Shown one piece after another: positions 40,311 to 52,388 of a stretch of 64,000 nucleotides of DNA (within the stretch, counting starts at the first letter, position 1; each line of letters starts with the position of its first letter). The notes under the pieces were generated by a model. It saw nothing but the letters and a program-made list of their open reading frames with translations. It ran no database searches and was not told where the DNA came from. Made by a program: the position numbers and the translations under genes. Source of the DNA: Todiramphus chloris collaris (lineage: Eukaryota > Chordata > Aves > Coraciiformes > Alcedinidae); assembly GCA_025345505.1 (NCBI GenBank), contig JANVCC010000125.1, forward strand, positions 5,303,388-5,367,387. The letters run 5' to 3'.

Positions 40311-41665
40311 ATAAATGAGCAAATCACCTTTCACTCTCTATTTAGTTGATGGAGAATTAGGTAATACAGTCAGTAGTCTGAGGTACAACTCATCTCCTGC
40401 TCAAATAGACACTTGACTTCGGTAAATGTAAAGGTGTCCTACACTCACTGAATTGATCAGCTCTCCACAGGAATGTTCCCCACAGGCAGTGAATGAGAAT
40501 TCTCTGAGGAGGTGTTGGAGCTGAGTTATTCATCAGGATCTCAGTGTCCCACTGAAGGAATCTGGTGAAGCTGCAGTGCCATCTCAGCCATAGAGCAGTC
40601 TCCAGAGAGGTCTGAGGTTGTGTTTAAGGTGGTACAAATACCTTTTTGTTCAAGAATGTGGAAGAGGCAGGAACTCCTCCATCTTCATGCACAGGACAGT
40701 CATAAAGCATTGAACTTAGCATCCAATCAGTTCTCTCATTAGATGTGGGTGGACCAAACTCAGGAGTGGTAAAAGTAGCAATTCCCATGTACAGACAGAC
40801 ATGGGTGTGTTCTAAGGCTAGACAGATTTCTTCAGTGGGAATGTCACATTGGAAACAAAAGTTACTTGAAGCTAGTATACAGGGAGGAGTGAGGGGGGGG
40901 GAGAACAAAAAAAGAATTAGTGACTCCTGGTTTCCCAGGAATTCCTTGGGCCATTGGGGTGAATGGCTGAGCCATGCAGAGAGCAGCTGTCCAAACACAC
41001 ATGGTGTGAGACTTTAACTAAGCATGAAGAAGAAATGAGGGCTATGGGGAGAAGCACAGATAAAGCACATACTGCAGCCGTCCATATGTCTCTAACTCCC
41101 TCCCCAAACCTCAGAGCATGGGCAGTGTTTAGCGTTTGGGAAAAATGAGACCATAGGTTGTCAGTGCAGGGGAAACCACGGAGAAGTTGAGCTCCTGCTA
41201 AAGAGTCCAGGGAAGGTGTGCAGGGGAAATTGATTGTTTATGGAACTGCAAAATCTACCACCTTGGGCTGAGTAGTAAGAACTCACCTGGGACCAATATT
41301 CCTTTTAGTCAGACAGATGCACTTGGAGTTTTCCAGTGTTGCCTGAATGAGTGTTTGACAAGTCCCAGGTAGATCACATCTCAGCTTTAAACCTCCAATT
41401 CTGGCCACCTTCAAGAAGGTAAAAGAAAAGTTTAAATAAATTGCAGGACTGGGGGATAAATTAAAACTGTTAATATGAAACCTCAGGAAAAAAAAAAAAA
41501 AAAGAAGTCAAATATGTGAGAAAAATATCATGAAGCAATGGGTGCTCTCAGAGGACCTGCTCCAAACACTGGTGGGCGAAAGAAGAAACAATTGGATAGA
41601 CTATGAAATTTTTTGCACCTCCCTTATCCCACATAAAAGCTCCATTTGGAGAAAGCCACCAGAGT
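40311..41665. other. Unassigned unique sequence
   Basis: No repeat family or gene recognised over 1.35 kb. It contains a run of nine G (40893-40901) and a run of 16 A (41488-41503). Confidence 0.45.
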
Positions 41666-42041
41666 ATTTGTCTAGCCTGGAGAAGACTGAGAGGGGATCT
41701 TTTCAATGCTGATCAATAGCTAAATAGGAGGGGGTGAAAAGGATGGGCCACTCTTGTCAGTGGTGCCCAGAAACGGGACAAGGAGCAATGGGCACAAACT
41801 GGAACCTAGGAAGTTCCATCTGAAAAGGAGGAACAAATTCTTTCCTGTGAGGGTGCCTAAGTCCTGGCTGCCCAGAGAGGCTGTGGAGTCTCCTTCTCTG
41901 GAGGGATTCCAGACCCTCCTGGACAATGCGATCCTGGGCCCCCTGCCTCTGGGTCACTCTGCTGGAGCAGGGGAGTCCGACAAGGTGATACCCAGAGGTG
42001 CCTTCCAACCTCCACCATGCTGTGATTCTGTGATTCTGTGA
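41666..42041 (+). mobile_element. CR1 LINE 3' end
   Basis: Sense CR1: GTCTAGCCTGGAGAAGACTG, AGTGGTGCCCAGAAACGGG, AAGTTCCATCTGAAAAGG, CCCAGAGAGGCTGTGGAGTC and TGATACCCAGAGGTGCC, with a clean tail GTGATTCTGTGATTCTGTGA. Confidence 0.96.
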
Positions 42042-43189
42042 AATCTTGTGCTTGATTTCAAAGCTCTCCTGTGGGTTAATCTGTTATGCACGTAGCCAAT
42101 TAGCCAACCAACAGTTGCTTTCTAGTGGCAATTTAAAGAAGTTATGCACTCAAGCTCATTTTGCAAGTGGCAGACTCAGAAAGCCTCTTACCTTCCTTCT
42201 TGGGCACCAAGGAACTACAGAAGAATATTATTTACAGTGAGGTACTAAACAAAAATCATTTAGTAGCTTGTTAGCTAACTGACCACAGACTTCAGATGGC
42301 CAGACCCCTCCATTCACTCCAGGAAAAACTGATCTAAATAGTCCAGAAGGCAAAAGGTAGGGACATTGCACAGAGACAAGGAGAGAAGTCTTCTGCATGA
42401 TTCTGCATCTGTTCCATATCTCTGGAGACCATTCATAGTGTCTCAGACATGGGACCATCCTTCCTCCCACACACAGGTAGCAAAGTTTTCGGCTAACAGC
42501 ATTCCATCCTTGCCAACTTGTGCCAGTGAGAGATGCAAGCTGTCACCCAGTCCCATCATCCTGATGGACAGGAGCTTATATCCCACACTGGACCCAGGAA
42601 CCACCAATTCCAGCAGCTTATTCCAAAACAAAGTGTGCATTGAGAGGTTAGGTTTCAGTTTTTCCGGCTGCGAGAAGAAGAGGCTGCCAAACAAAATAAC
42701 ACCGACAGCTGCTCCGGGACTCATGCGCAGCTTGGTGACCTCAACCCCTTCACAGGGTGACCTCCAAACAGACATTGGCCAACACTGCCACCAAGCACCA
42801 GGGCAACCATGAGTGGCAGCCAGGCCCACATTTGGAGAGACAGAACATGCAGCCTACCAGATGTGAAACACACCACCTCCCTTCAGTGCTATCCTTCCCC
42901 CACCTCCTGCCCTCTCCACGATGCTCTCCCAAGAGTGAGTGCTTCAGGACTGCTTCTTGGGGCCTTTGTGCCACAGTGATTGTCACTAAACTGAAGGCTC
43001 ATGGAAATGTGAGCTGTTCAGAAGGCAGAAAAGGGCTCTGCAATAGCTGGATCACAGACAGAAGCCACCACCTTGAAGGGAATTTTCCTCATGCCGCACA
43101 CAGACAAAGAGGAACCCCAACGCGCTTTGCAAATCCCTCTCTTATCCTCTTCTTTGCATGCTGAGCTATTGAGAGGTGCTCAAATACCA
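42042..43189. other. Unassigned unique sequence
   Basis: No repeat or gene recognised. The part at about 42650-42730 (GTTTTTCCGGCTGCGAGAAG, CAAACAAAATAACACCGACA, ATGCGCAGC) is CNE-like, with several CpGs, but too short to call with confidence. Confidence 0.4.
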
Positions 43190-43400
43190 GCCATGCAATC
43201 CTCTCATGGGCCTTGCTTCTGTCTCAAAAGGAGCTAATGACAGACTTATTGCACCAAGGTCGCTGTCACAGGGTACAATTAAGGGGTGCTGTTTTGGGGA
43301 TTGTTTAGGAACTGTGCTGAGCCTTACCAGTTTTCAGGTCCGGCCATCAGACGGAAACAGTTTCAACTACAGTGGATTGATTCAACTATACTAAAACTCT
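43190..43400. promoter_or_regulatory. Candidate conserved non-coding element, weak
   Basis: ACCAAGGTCGCTGTCACAGG, GTACAATTAAGGGGTG, GGATTGTTTAGGAACTG, GGTCCGGCCATCAGACGG and AGTGGATTGATTCAAC lie in unique sequence. The evidence is texture and motif density only. Confidence 0.3.
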
Positions 43401-46400
43401 GACAAATCCTGTCCTCTGGTTGTCCAGCCCAGAGACACATTACATTCATGAAGAGAAAATATCCTGACTGTTTCCACAGTATCTGCTGAGCATCCATGCC
43501 TTTTATCTCCAGAAACTCAATCTAATTGTCCACAACTGGACAATCCTATTGTTTCCACCGTTGGAGATACCTTAGAGTGTCCTGGTCGGCTTTCAGTTGC
43601 TGAAAGGTCTCAGGTCTCCCATGGATCTTGTGTGAGATTGCTCAATCCCATGCAAACATCCTGCATCCTCTTGGATACCCCAGATGTCAGTAGGCACCAT
43701 CTTTCTATTGGATACCCAGATATCAGCCAGGCAGATGAAGCCCCTGGGAAATGGGTGGTTCCAGAGAAGTTTATCAAAAGTGACACTTGAAGACTACTTT
43801 GATTCTCCAGCCTGCTGAAGACCATGACCACTCAGTGCTTTAGAGAAGTTTCATCCAGCATCACACCATGTTGTTTTATTCTCATGCTTTCTGTCATGAA
43901 AGTTTCCGATTACTCTTCACCACACTTCTAAGCATTGTTTTAACCTACAAAAGGTAATGATTCAGGCAATAGATACAATGAGTTAGAGAAACAACCTCCA
44001 GATTGTTGTGTGCTTCCTCCTCAGATGAGGCACCTGCATTGAAGGTTTCCACCTTGGGACTGGTTTGGTTTGGAAATGGGGAGTTCTCACTGAAGGCCTT
44101 TGATTCAAGTTTTTTCCCTAATTCTTGATCTAAGACAGTTGACATTTCATGACTATTGTGTCTGTGGCCGTTCAGAAGCTAGAAACTTAATGGATGTAGT
44201 TATCAGGAGACACCACGGTGATATTAGTTATGTTCCTTATACTCCAAATTCCCTCAGTTACCCTACAGAGGAAGGTGCAATTGCAGCACAGACCCTTGTA
44301 GTCTATGTCTCTGAATCTGAGTTCTTCTTGCAGCAACAGGTGATGTGAAGAAGGTTCTTCCAGTTTTGCATGGTGGGGAAAGTAGCCCATGGGCTATTGA
44401 TACTGTCTGAGCCACCTTCACTTTCCTTACAGTCCTTTTCTGACTTTCTTGCATATATACTTTCCAGCATAGGCAGCAATTCACTCTCCACAACAGCAAA
44501 TTAAACAAGGCTGGGACACCATCAGGACCGTCCCTACCAGAGACTCAGGCAAAAGACTTTGCACAAGCAGCCACAGTTCTGAGAAAGGGCAGGACACGTG
44601 CCCAGGTGGTCATCTGAAAGCTCAACCCTTTCAACTGCACATACAATTGCAGCACTTGGATGACCAAACTTCCTGGCCAAAGTTCCTTTATTCCACACAG
44701 AGGAGATGGAGAGGCCCTTGTCTGCTTGGGTGAACCTTAACCCTTGGAAGCCTGGATAGGGGTAGCCTGCCTGGTTTGCTGGCCAGAAATACATCCCTCT
44801 CCCACCACCTCCTCCCCATACGTCTTCTTGTTCTTTGCAAAGTGGAGAAGTGAACAGATGTTTTTCTGCTTTCCCACCTAGCTCCCCCACGCCCCCCCGC
44901 TGGAGCAAGCTCACCTCCCCAGTGTGGGAAAGCCCCGGAGCAACCTCCTTTGCAACTCTGCAGGCTCCGTGTCACCTCACCTGTCACACAAGCTGGTGAC
45001 AAGGCAAGGAACAGCATGTAACCCGCCAACCACCACCACGAGCCAATCAGGGAGAGGAAGAGGGGGCGGCGGGGGCAAGCAGATGTACCATGAGTTGCTC
45101 CCTGAAAGCAAATTTTTTTTTTTTTTCATTGAGAGGTGTGAAATGAAGCCTGAGCCTCCTTTCCTGGTTGTAGGTACCATAGCAGCTGCCAATGGCTACA
45201 GGCCTACCACATCAGCCTTGCTATTTCTGTGAGATGTCAAACATGCAGCGCTAAGCAGTCATCTCTCTTGCCATCTGCCAAGGTGAACATGGCATGTGAG
45301 ATCAAACAACTTGACAGGCTCTCATCCCCTCCCCCTTTTTTTTTAACTTATTCTTTTCTTTTTGAAGAGAGAACAGGGAGGGAAGAAACAGCACCACGTT
45401 AGTTCGAAGACTTCATCCATCACTACAGCTCTAGGGCTATCAGAGCAGGAAGTTCACGTAAAACTGGGTTCTCTTCCAGGACAGAAATGGGACAGAGCAG
45501 TGACTTCTGCCCTTACAATGCCAACAACTTTCTGTGGGATTACAATGACTATGTTGGCTTTGGAAATACCACACAGTCCTAGAGGGCAACCACTGTTGGC
45601 CAGGATTAAGTCATTATTGAACAGATGTGCCCATTCTTGCATAACAAGAGGACCTTCAAAAGACATGGACAATGAGAAAAGATTTAGGCCTGGGAACTGC
45701 TCTCCCCAGCAAGATACAGTGATAAACACAAAAGCTAATGGGTGTCCTACATTGCTATGGGGTAAGTTTCCCAGTTCCTGCCCTCTCATCTGCACACTAC
45801 ATGGAGCTATGATGCTAGACAAGCTCAGCAGCAAGGAGTGAGCTTCCCTTCTCCATTAAAAAGAAAAATCTGGAGTGATAAGTGGGAAGGGCTTACATAG
45901 ACACACTATGACATGCCCTTCAATAAAACATGTTGAGGAAAGATGTCTTCTTGTCCTATCCTTCACAATCCATCACTGAAGACACACTGGAGATGGGTTG
46001 ACCTGGGAGAAGCTCTTTGTTCTTTTTCTTGAAGGTTCCTTGCAAGGTTTGGGACATCTCCGGATATCCTGTCACATTTATTCAGCAGATACTTCAGCAG
46101 TAAAAGCAGTGGTTTTGGAAATCCCCATGTATGGTTTGACATGAGAAGCCCACCATGTTCCAGCTGCAGAAGCTTTCAGCATCACCTCTATCTTGATTGA
46201 TAGGTCTTTGAAGGCTCCATATCACTCTTGCCCAGTGAGACTCTGTGACATTTTCAAGTTGAAATGGCTTATAAAGCTTGGACAATGGGAAGGAGGATCA
46301 GTAACAGCTGCCAGAGGAACTAGTTGCATCTTCAGCTCAAGTGAGGAGTCTCTGCCAATGGCTGGAAGGATCATCTATCACCTTCCTTTTGAGTTCTTAC

Positions 46401-46438
46401 CATACTTCACACCTCCATGAGACACACAGAGAAAAGTG
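43401..46438. other. Unassigned unique sequence, 3 kb without CR1
   Basis: No repeat family, exon or RNA gene recognised. A run of 14 T at 45113-45126 and a GC-rich patch near 45050-45080 (GAGGGGGCGGCGGGGG) stand out. Frames of up to 159 codons show no domain. Confidence 0.45.
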
Positions 46439-46694
46439 ATTCACAGAATCACAGAATTGTGGGGCTTAGAAGGGACCTCTGGAGATCATCTCATCCAACA
46501 CCTCTGCTCCAGCAGGGTCACCTACAACAGGATCATGTCTAGGTGGGTTTGGAATCTCTCCAGAGAAGGACATTCCATAGCTTCTCTGGGCACCCTGGTC
46601 CAGGCTCTGCCACTCTCACAGGAAATAATTTTTTCCTCCTGTTCATATGGAACCCCCTGGGTTCCAGTTTGTGCCCATTGCTGGGCACCACTGA
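46439..46694 (-). mobile_element. CR1 LINE 3' end
   Basis: Antisense CR1: TTCACAGAATCACAGAATTG, GAAGGGACCTCTGGAGATC, TCCAGCAGGGTCACCTACAA, GGTTTGGAATCTCTCCAG and CATTGCTGGGCACCACTGA. It is the antisense counterpart of the type at 28833 and 51891. Confidence 0.95.
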
Positions 46695-48039
46695 AGATTC
46701 GTAGAAGAGCTGTTCATACAGCTGACTCTGAAGAAGGGAAATCCTCCAGCCAGGCTTTACCTGCAGACCCAACTGACAGGACCACAGCTGGCAAATCCTT
46801 TCTCCATAGTCCTCATGAGACTGTGTTTAGTTGCAGCCCTTAAAGTGTTAATTATCAGTTTCCAGACTCCCATCTCTTTTAGCTTTTGTCTTAGTCCCCC
46901 TCTCCACCCTCTCTCTCTAAATGGACACCTTTCAGCTTCCTCATTCTGCTGGTATATTCCTGCAATAAAACAAAGCTCTCCTCCCTCTTTGCTGGAGTTC
47001 CTTGGTTTGATCATGTCTGATCTTTGGTGTTCATAGCACCCAGAATTTACAGTCCAGTTTCCTATTTCTCCAACACCTACATTATACATCCACTATGCTC
47101 TACCCAAATCCTACCTCTGAAAACCCATCTGTACCAGAACACCAAAACCAAAGTTCATTCCAGTAAGGAAGTGTAGCAGCTCTCAATAATCCAGGAAAAA
47201 TAAGAGCATCTTGTCATAAACCTTGTACAGCATTTAGAATCACACAGATATTGCCAGAATAATGACAATTCCAAATTAAATGCATTTCATAAGTGCTGGG
47301 TTGAAATCATTATCTGGGTCAGTAGGCAACATAGGAGAAAATGAGCGAATCCTGTGTCTAAAGAAGGGCTATAGGGTAAGCCTGCTGGTGTCTGTGCTTT
47401 ATTGGCCAACATGATAAAATAGGTTGTCTAACAAATTTATTTTAAAATAATGGAACTGTGGAATAAGTACAGATTCTACAGTCTCACTGGAAACCCTTCA
47501 ACTGCAAAACTTCTTTAGGTGCAGAAATCAAACCAATACTAACTTCCATTACAGCTAATTACACCCCAGACTTGAATCAGAACCACTGACCTACCACACA
47601 TTTTTCAGGGGCAGCCTGACCTGGACTTCATCAACACTGAGAGACAAGAGGTTTCTCTCCACTTCCAAAAAAAAAATTGAAGGCAGAGGGCAGAGCCCTG
47701 GAAAGCAGGTACTGATGCTGAGGGAATGAGAGGTGTCTTTTCAATCAAGAGGTGGGATTCTGGAAGAGCAGCTCATGCCCAACTCATCTTACCACTTCTG
47801 TAAGTGCAAGAGCCAACCTATAACCAAAACAAACATACCTGCAGCACTTTTTTTTCCCATTTCCCTCCTCTTTGCCCATCAAGACCTCTGGAAAATCCTT
47901 CCCTATGCAGCCCTGGGGAGAATCCCTCCAGACCCTCCATTACAGGAACATGCACTACCTCCCAGGAACCCCTCAACTCCCACCCCATTACCATCTCAAT
48001 CAGTCCCTAAATTGGCTCTTTGGGAGCCCAGGCTGCTCA
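46695..48039. other. Unassigned unique sequence
   Basis: Nothing recognised over 1.3 kb. The region around 47180-47470 is AT-rich. A short A run (9 A) lies near 47668. Confidence 0.45.
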
Positions 48040-48260
48040 TGGTTGGTCACCACCCCGTCTCTTTTTAATTGGAGCTTTAATCTCTCGGCAGCTCAGTTAA
48101 TGCAATGGGTATGGCCACGCCGTTTGCAAACGGCTAACTACCCGTGCTGTCCGCAGCCCATTAGACACACAAAATCTGCCAACTTTTCAGATTAGTTGGA
48201 AGAGATTTTAGCACAGAGCAACTGCAGGCGTAAGGGCTCTGAGCAGTGATGGAGCAGGAG
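48040..48260. promoter_or_regulatory. Candidate conserved non-coding element containing a 16-bp palindrome
   Basis: TTTTTAATTGGAGCTTTAAT, CAGTTAATGCAATGGG, the perfect palindrome GCCGTTTGCAAACGGC (48119-48134), then GTCCGCAGCCCATTAGACAC and CAGATTAGTTGG. TAAT cores flank the palindrome on both sides. A dimeric binding site is possible. No coding character. Confidence 0.42.
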
Positions 48261-48629
48261 AGCAAGACTCCTGGGTGATCTCCCTGCCATGATATTTGGT
48301 CGATGGTCCCAGGGTGGGGCAAAATCAGGGGATTCACTTTGCAGAACTGGGGAGAAGCAGCAAATAAAGAACATGGTCATCTGAAGTAGCGTTGAGTGAC
48401 TCAGGACTCCTGGGTGCTACTCTGTTCTTTGGGGATTTGGGATTTAGTCATTCTCTCTAAAAATCAGTGTCCAGGCTCCAGGCAGGAATGAGAGGTACAG
48501 ACCACAGGGTGGGATGTAGAAGAAGCACCTCAGGTTCCCACCAGGAATCCATCAGCAATGCCCCGCCAACATCTTTCTTCACATAATCTGTCAAGTGGCC
48601 TCGTCCTGCCCCTTTCATTGGTGGCAACA
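48261..48629. other. Unassigned unique sequence
   Basis: Nothing recognised between a CNE-like block and a CR1. Confidence 0.35.
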
Positions 48630-49125
48630 GCATAGAATCATTGAATCACAGAATCATTTTGGTTGGTAAAGACCTTTAAGATCCAGGGGGATGATCCCTG
48701 CCCTAGTCCTGCTGGCCACACTAGTGGTGATCCAAGCCGGGTGGCTCCAGCTGACCTGCTGTGCTGGTGGCCTTCTTGGCCACCTGGGTGTACATTGGCT
48801 CATCTTCAGCGACCTGTCAACCAACACCCCCAGGTCCTTTGTCCACCAGGGAGTCTCCATCCACTCTTACCCAACCTGGAGCATTGCAGGGGGTTGTTGT
48901 GACCCAAGTGCATGACCCAGAACTTGGCCTTGTTGAACCTTATCCCATTGTGCCATTGATCTAGCCTGGCTAGGTCCCTCTGTAGAGCCTCTAATCCCTC
49001 TGTAGAGCCTTCAAACCCTCCAGCAGGTCTTTCCTACCCTCCACTACATGAACACTCCTGCCTGACTTGGTGACATCTGCAAGCTTACTGAGGTCACCCT
49101 TGATGCCCTTGTCCAGATCATCTGT
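48630..49125 (-). mobile_element. CR1 LINE, 3'-proximal deletion, reaching into the reverse transcriptase
   Basis: The tail CATAGAATCATTGAATCACA and GACCTTTAAGATCC are joined at about 48684 to sequence far upstream in the element: TCCTGCTGGCCACACTAGTG, GACCCAAGTGCATGACCC and CTTGGCCTTGTTGAACC. The right end is antisense to LDKGIKGDLSKLADVTKSG, the palm region around the FADD motif, with a changed catalytic site. A 20-bp period duplication (TCCCTCTGTAGAGCCT at 48975 and 48995) is present. Not functional. Confidence 0.92.
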
Positions 49126-49559
49126 GGTGAGAAATCACTGCAGGAGGGACCCAGAGGACTCACACTGAACTGGGGAGGCATCTGCTAATTCTCTCCTGAT
49201 GTGTTGTAGAAGAGGACTTGAGATCCTGAGATGCAACAGCTGCAAAAAAAAAGAAGATATATGAAGAAAATATCAATTGCAAGAACTCTGAGTTTTGGAA
49301 ATAATGATTCAGGCAGTGGAGAGATTTTCAAGTGTATTCATGTGAATGTCTTTTTAATGGTGGTTTGTTATCTATAAAATCTAAGGGGCAAGGGTGGAGA
49401 TGAAGTGGATGGAATTTATCCTCAAGCTCAGAGTGTACATATGAGGGTGCTCAGGCAAAGGAACTTTGCTTCACTATATGCCAGGCAGATTGGGAGGTAG
49501 GACTTCCTAAAAGATCTTCAAATCTGCATGAAAAATGGGGTTTGTTCCCCTAATGTCAC
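49126..49559. other. Unassigned unique sequence
   Basis: Nothing recognised. An A run (9 A) lies near 49243. Confidence 0.4.
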
Positions 49560-49960
49560 AAATCTCAGTGCAGCCCTCCTTAAAGCCCTCACAAATGAAC
49601 AGCTACCCACACGAGCACTTCAGGAAGCCAAGCCCTGATCCTGGCAGCAAATCTGACAGCCCATAGTTTTAATGAGGGAATAATCCAGATGAAAGAATTG
49701 CTCCTCACATGCAAAACATTGCAAGGAAAAAAACCCCGAGCACTGGCTGTATATATCTCCAACAAACGTCCTATTTTCCCAGGCTCAAAGCTTATTGATT
49801 TAAGTCTTCCCCTGCAAGACTCATCCCATGCCATGTTTTGATGTCCCAGAACAACAGCTTCCAACATCCAGTATTACTCTACAGCTTCTTAGAGGAAAAA
49901 TGCACCATTTTTTAAATGTGAATTTGGGAAGCTGGTGGAAACACATTTGATTTTGTTTTC
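49560..49960. other. Possible conserved non-coding sequence, weak
   Basis: CCATAGTTTTAATGAGGGAA, ATAATCCAGATGAAAG, ATGCAAAACATTGC and AAGCTTATTGATTTAAG are AT-rich unique motifs without a clear boundary. Lower support than the other blocks. Confidence 0.25.
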
Positions 49961-51119
49961 TTTTTATTGAAAATACCATTTTTCTTTGAACTGCCTCTGG
50001 AGCATCTCTACTGGTCTAAGAACAGAGTTGGAAATTTCAGCTTAGAAGGTGAAAAATATTAGAATGAATATGAGAAGGGCTGGTCAAGAAAGCTTTTGGG
50101 ATCAAGAAATTGAGGTGAGCAAGGACTTAATGCTTACAGGATCAGCATCATGAGCAAAAGATCCACAGGCAAAAGACAGTGAGGAACCAAGCTGGTCCAG
50201 TGTTATGTTGTGCTTTGACAACAATCTTTTATTCGCTGTAAAATAAACTAATGCACAAGACAGAGCAGAATTATCCTGCTCCTTCCCCTCCTCTGTGTGT
50301 GTGAGCTTGAGCCTTACACTTGTTTCACATAATTTATATCCCCATTGTGGAGTGAACACATGACGAAGTGAGCAATTCCCATGGCAGCCTCTTTAACAAC
50401 TCAATAGAGGGGGCAACATTTTCATTTTATTATCGTTCATAAAATTTTGTGGGTTGGAACTTGCTATTTTTGTTCCACAGAATGAAAAGAAGTGTTCTTT
50501 CCTGTATTATTATTATTGTTATTATTATTGCAAACCTGCAGTCACTAATGGAGCAGCTCATAAATGCACCAGCCTGACTCCTTTCCTCTGCAGTTAGCTG
50601 GGCACCAGGGAAGGAAAGGTCAGGAGGGAAAGGAAGAGAAGAAAATCTCCTCCCCTGAACATCTGCAAGTGAGTTGCTCTGTTATGACAATCTCCCAGAG
50701 AAGATGTAGGACCAAATTTAACTTTGTAGGTCAGCACGTGTGTGTCCATGCAGGTGTCCCTGAGACCTAGGGAAGGCGCATATTGTTATAAAGATCATCT
50801 CAAGATGTTAAAGCAGCTCCCTGACCTGTCTCTTCATCATTGTGAGCCATGATTTGTGCTCCCCAAATCTTAAATCACCCAAAGGAGCAACCCCACAGTC
50901 CCAGGAGATGTTTAAGGGGAGAAGTTCACCTCTGGGAACTATGATAGGTTGCCCCAGATGCAGCAGGAAAAGGTCTTGACTACCTCAAACAGCACAATCT
51001 TCAACTTCTAAACACCAAAATACCAGGCATCTCTCATCACCCACCTTCTACCAGAGAGAGCTGCCATTAAGAAGAGCTCAAGCAAGGGAACAAAATTAAA
51101 TCCAAATTGACTATGTGGC
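49961..51119. other. Unassigned unique sequence
   Basis: No gene or repeat family recognised. It contains the (ATT)n microsatellite listed separately, and ATCTTTTATTCGCTGTAAAA near 50224, which could be a short CNE. Confidence 0.4.
50505..50529. repeat. (ATT)n microsatellite
   Basis: About eight ATT units with one GTT interruption. Confidence 0.88.
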
Positions 51120-51320
51120 AACACAGACTATAAATTGTGGTTATTGTGACCAGTGCCTGGGCATTATCCGCCTGACGATTCATCTTCTACTTTGATTAAA
51201 ACATCCCGTGCTAATGTCATTTCCAAAGCCCAAGTTTATTTATGCATAATCAAATTAATTACATTCCCTCACTCTTGGTAATCCATTCACATCCCCCAGG
51301 TGAAAACGCAGCCCCAGTGT
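51120..51320. promoter_or_regulatory. Candidate conserved non-coding element, strong
   Basis: CTATAAATTGTGGTTATTG, GGGCATTATCCGCCTGACGA, TACTTTGATTAAAACATC (TCF/LEF-type CTTTGAT 51190-51196), CCGTGCTAATGTCATTTCC, TTATTTATGCATAATC, CAAATTAATTACATTCC (TAATTA 51256-51261) and GGTAATCCATTC follow one another without repeat sequence. The site density and sharp edges are typical of deeply conserved vertebrate enhancers; this is inference. Confidence 0.5.
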
Positions 51321-51890
51321 TTGACACCAAGATATTCTTGGAAGGAATTTGGCACAGTGGGGAAAATCCTACAGAGTGGGGGAAATGGAATAAATGACTC
51401 CTCACTCTTCATTCTGACTCTCCATACCATGTGGGGAGGTTTTCACTGCTGGCTTAGCTGCAATGAGTGTTAGGGTGCTTTGGTTCCAGCCCTGCTAACA
51501 GAGCTAAGGGCATCAGTGCAGATGTGAATATCATCCCTTGGCCAGCCTGGTCCAGCAGCAGAGGACCCTACACCGAGCTTTTTCTCCAGGTATCTATATA
51601 TAACTTTTCGGTATCACAGTTAAGAAACTTCATTCCTTCCTGCGTGTGTTTTCAGGGTCTCAAGGCAATGAACATAAAGGCATTTGCAAGGACGTTTTCA
51701 ATGCCTTGTTGTGAACAAAGGAATATTTCTTTTCTCCTGGAAAACAAACTAAGGGACAACTCTGGAGGACATGTGAGTGCTTCCAGAGTAAAAAAATTCC
51801 CCGTCCTCCCTCCATCCTTTTCTTCTCCCTCTTGGGCTGCCAGAAGGGAACCAGTTTCTCCTGGGAAGCCACGAATTTGCTCCCCAGTTT
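51321..51890. other. Unassigned unique sequence
   Basis: Nothing recognised. The longest frame of the window (234 codons, 51467-52171) starts here and runs into the CR1 on the right, so it is not a gene. Confidence 0.4.
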
Positions 51891-52335
51891 ATTCTGTCTC
51901 CCCAGTTCAAGAGAGGCAAGGAACTACTGGAGAGAGTCCAGAGAAGGGTCTGAAGATGCTGACGGGACTGGAACATCTCTGTGGCAAGGAAAGGCTGAAA
52001 GACCTGGGGCTGTTTAGCCTGGAGAAGGATGAGAGATCTGATCAGTGCCCATCAATATCTAAAAGGTGGGGATCATACTCTTGGAGGTTCCATCTGGAAC
52101 CGAGGAGGTTCCATCTGAAAAGGAGGAAAAACTTCTTTCCTCTGAGAGTGGCAGAGCCTGGCCCAGGCTGACCAGGGAGGCTGTGGAGTCTCTTTCTCTA
52201 AATAGATTCCAAACCTGCCCAGACAATGTGATCCTGGGTCCTCTGCTCTGGGTGACCCTGCTGGAGCAGGGGCGTTGGATGAGATGATCTCCAGAGGTCC
52301 CTTCAAACCCCTACTGTAATGTGATTCTGTGACTC
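51891..52335 (+). mobile_element. CR1 LINE 3' end with a 21-bp internal duplication and a large gap
   Basis: Sense CR1: CTCCCCAGTTCAAGAGAGGC, CTACTGGAGAGAGTCCAGAG, GACCTGGGGCTGTTTAGCC, GAGATGATCTCCAGAGGTCC and tail AATGTGATTCTGTGACTC. GGAGGTTCCATCTG occurs twice, 21 bp apart (52083 and 52104). The usual CAGTGGTGCCCAGCGACAGG block is missing. Confidence 0.95.
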
Positions 52336-52340
52336 TCTAA

Positions 52341-52388
52341 TTTTGCTGCACAGTTTTGCTGCACAGTTTTGCTGCACAGTTTTGCCAC
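52341..52388. repeat. 13-bp tandem repeat directly after a CR1 tail
   Basis: The unit TTTTGCTGCACAG occurs three times exactly (52341-52379) with a partial fourth copy. It begins five bases after the CR1 3' end. Confidence 0.93.

Noticed and set aside
45050-45080. GC-rich patch as a promoter island
   Set aside because: Too short (about 30 bp), mostly G without clustered CpG.
51467-52171. Longest open frame (234 codons, plus strand)
   Set aside because: Its second half runs through CR1 sequence at 51891 onward and the first half has no domain, so it is a chance frame joined to a retrotransposon.
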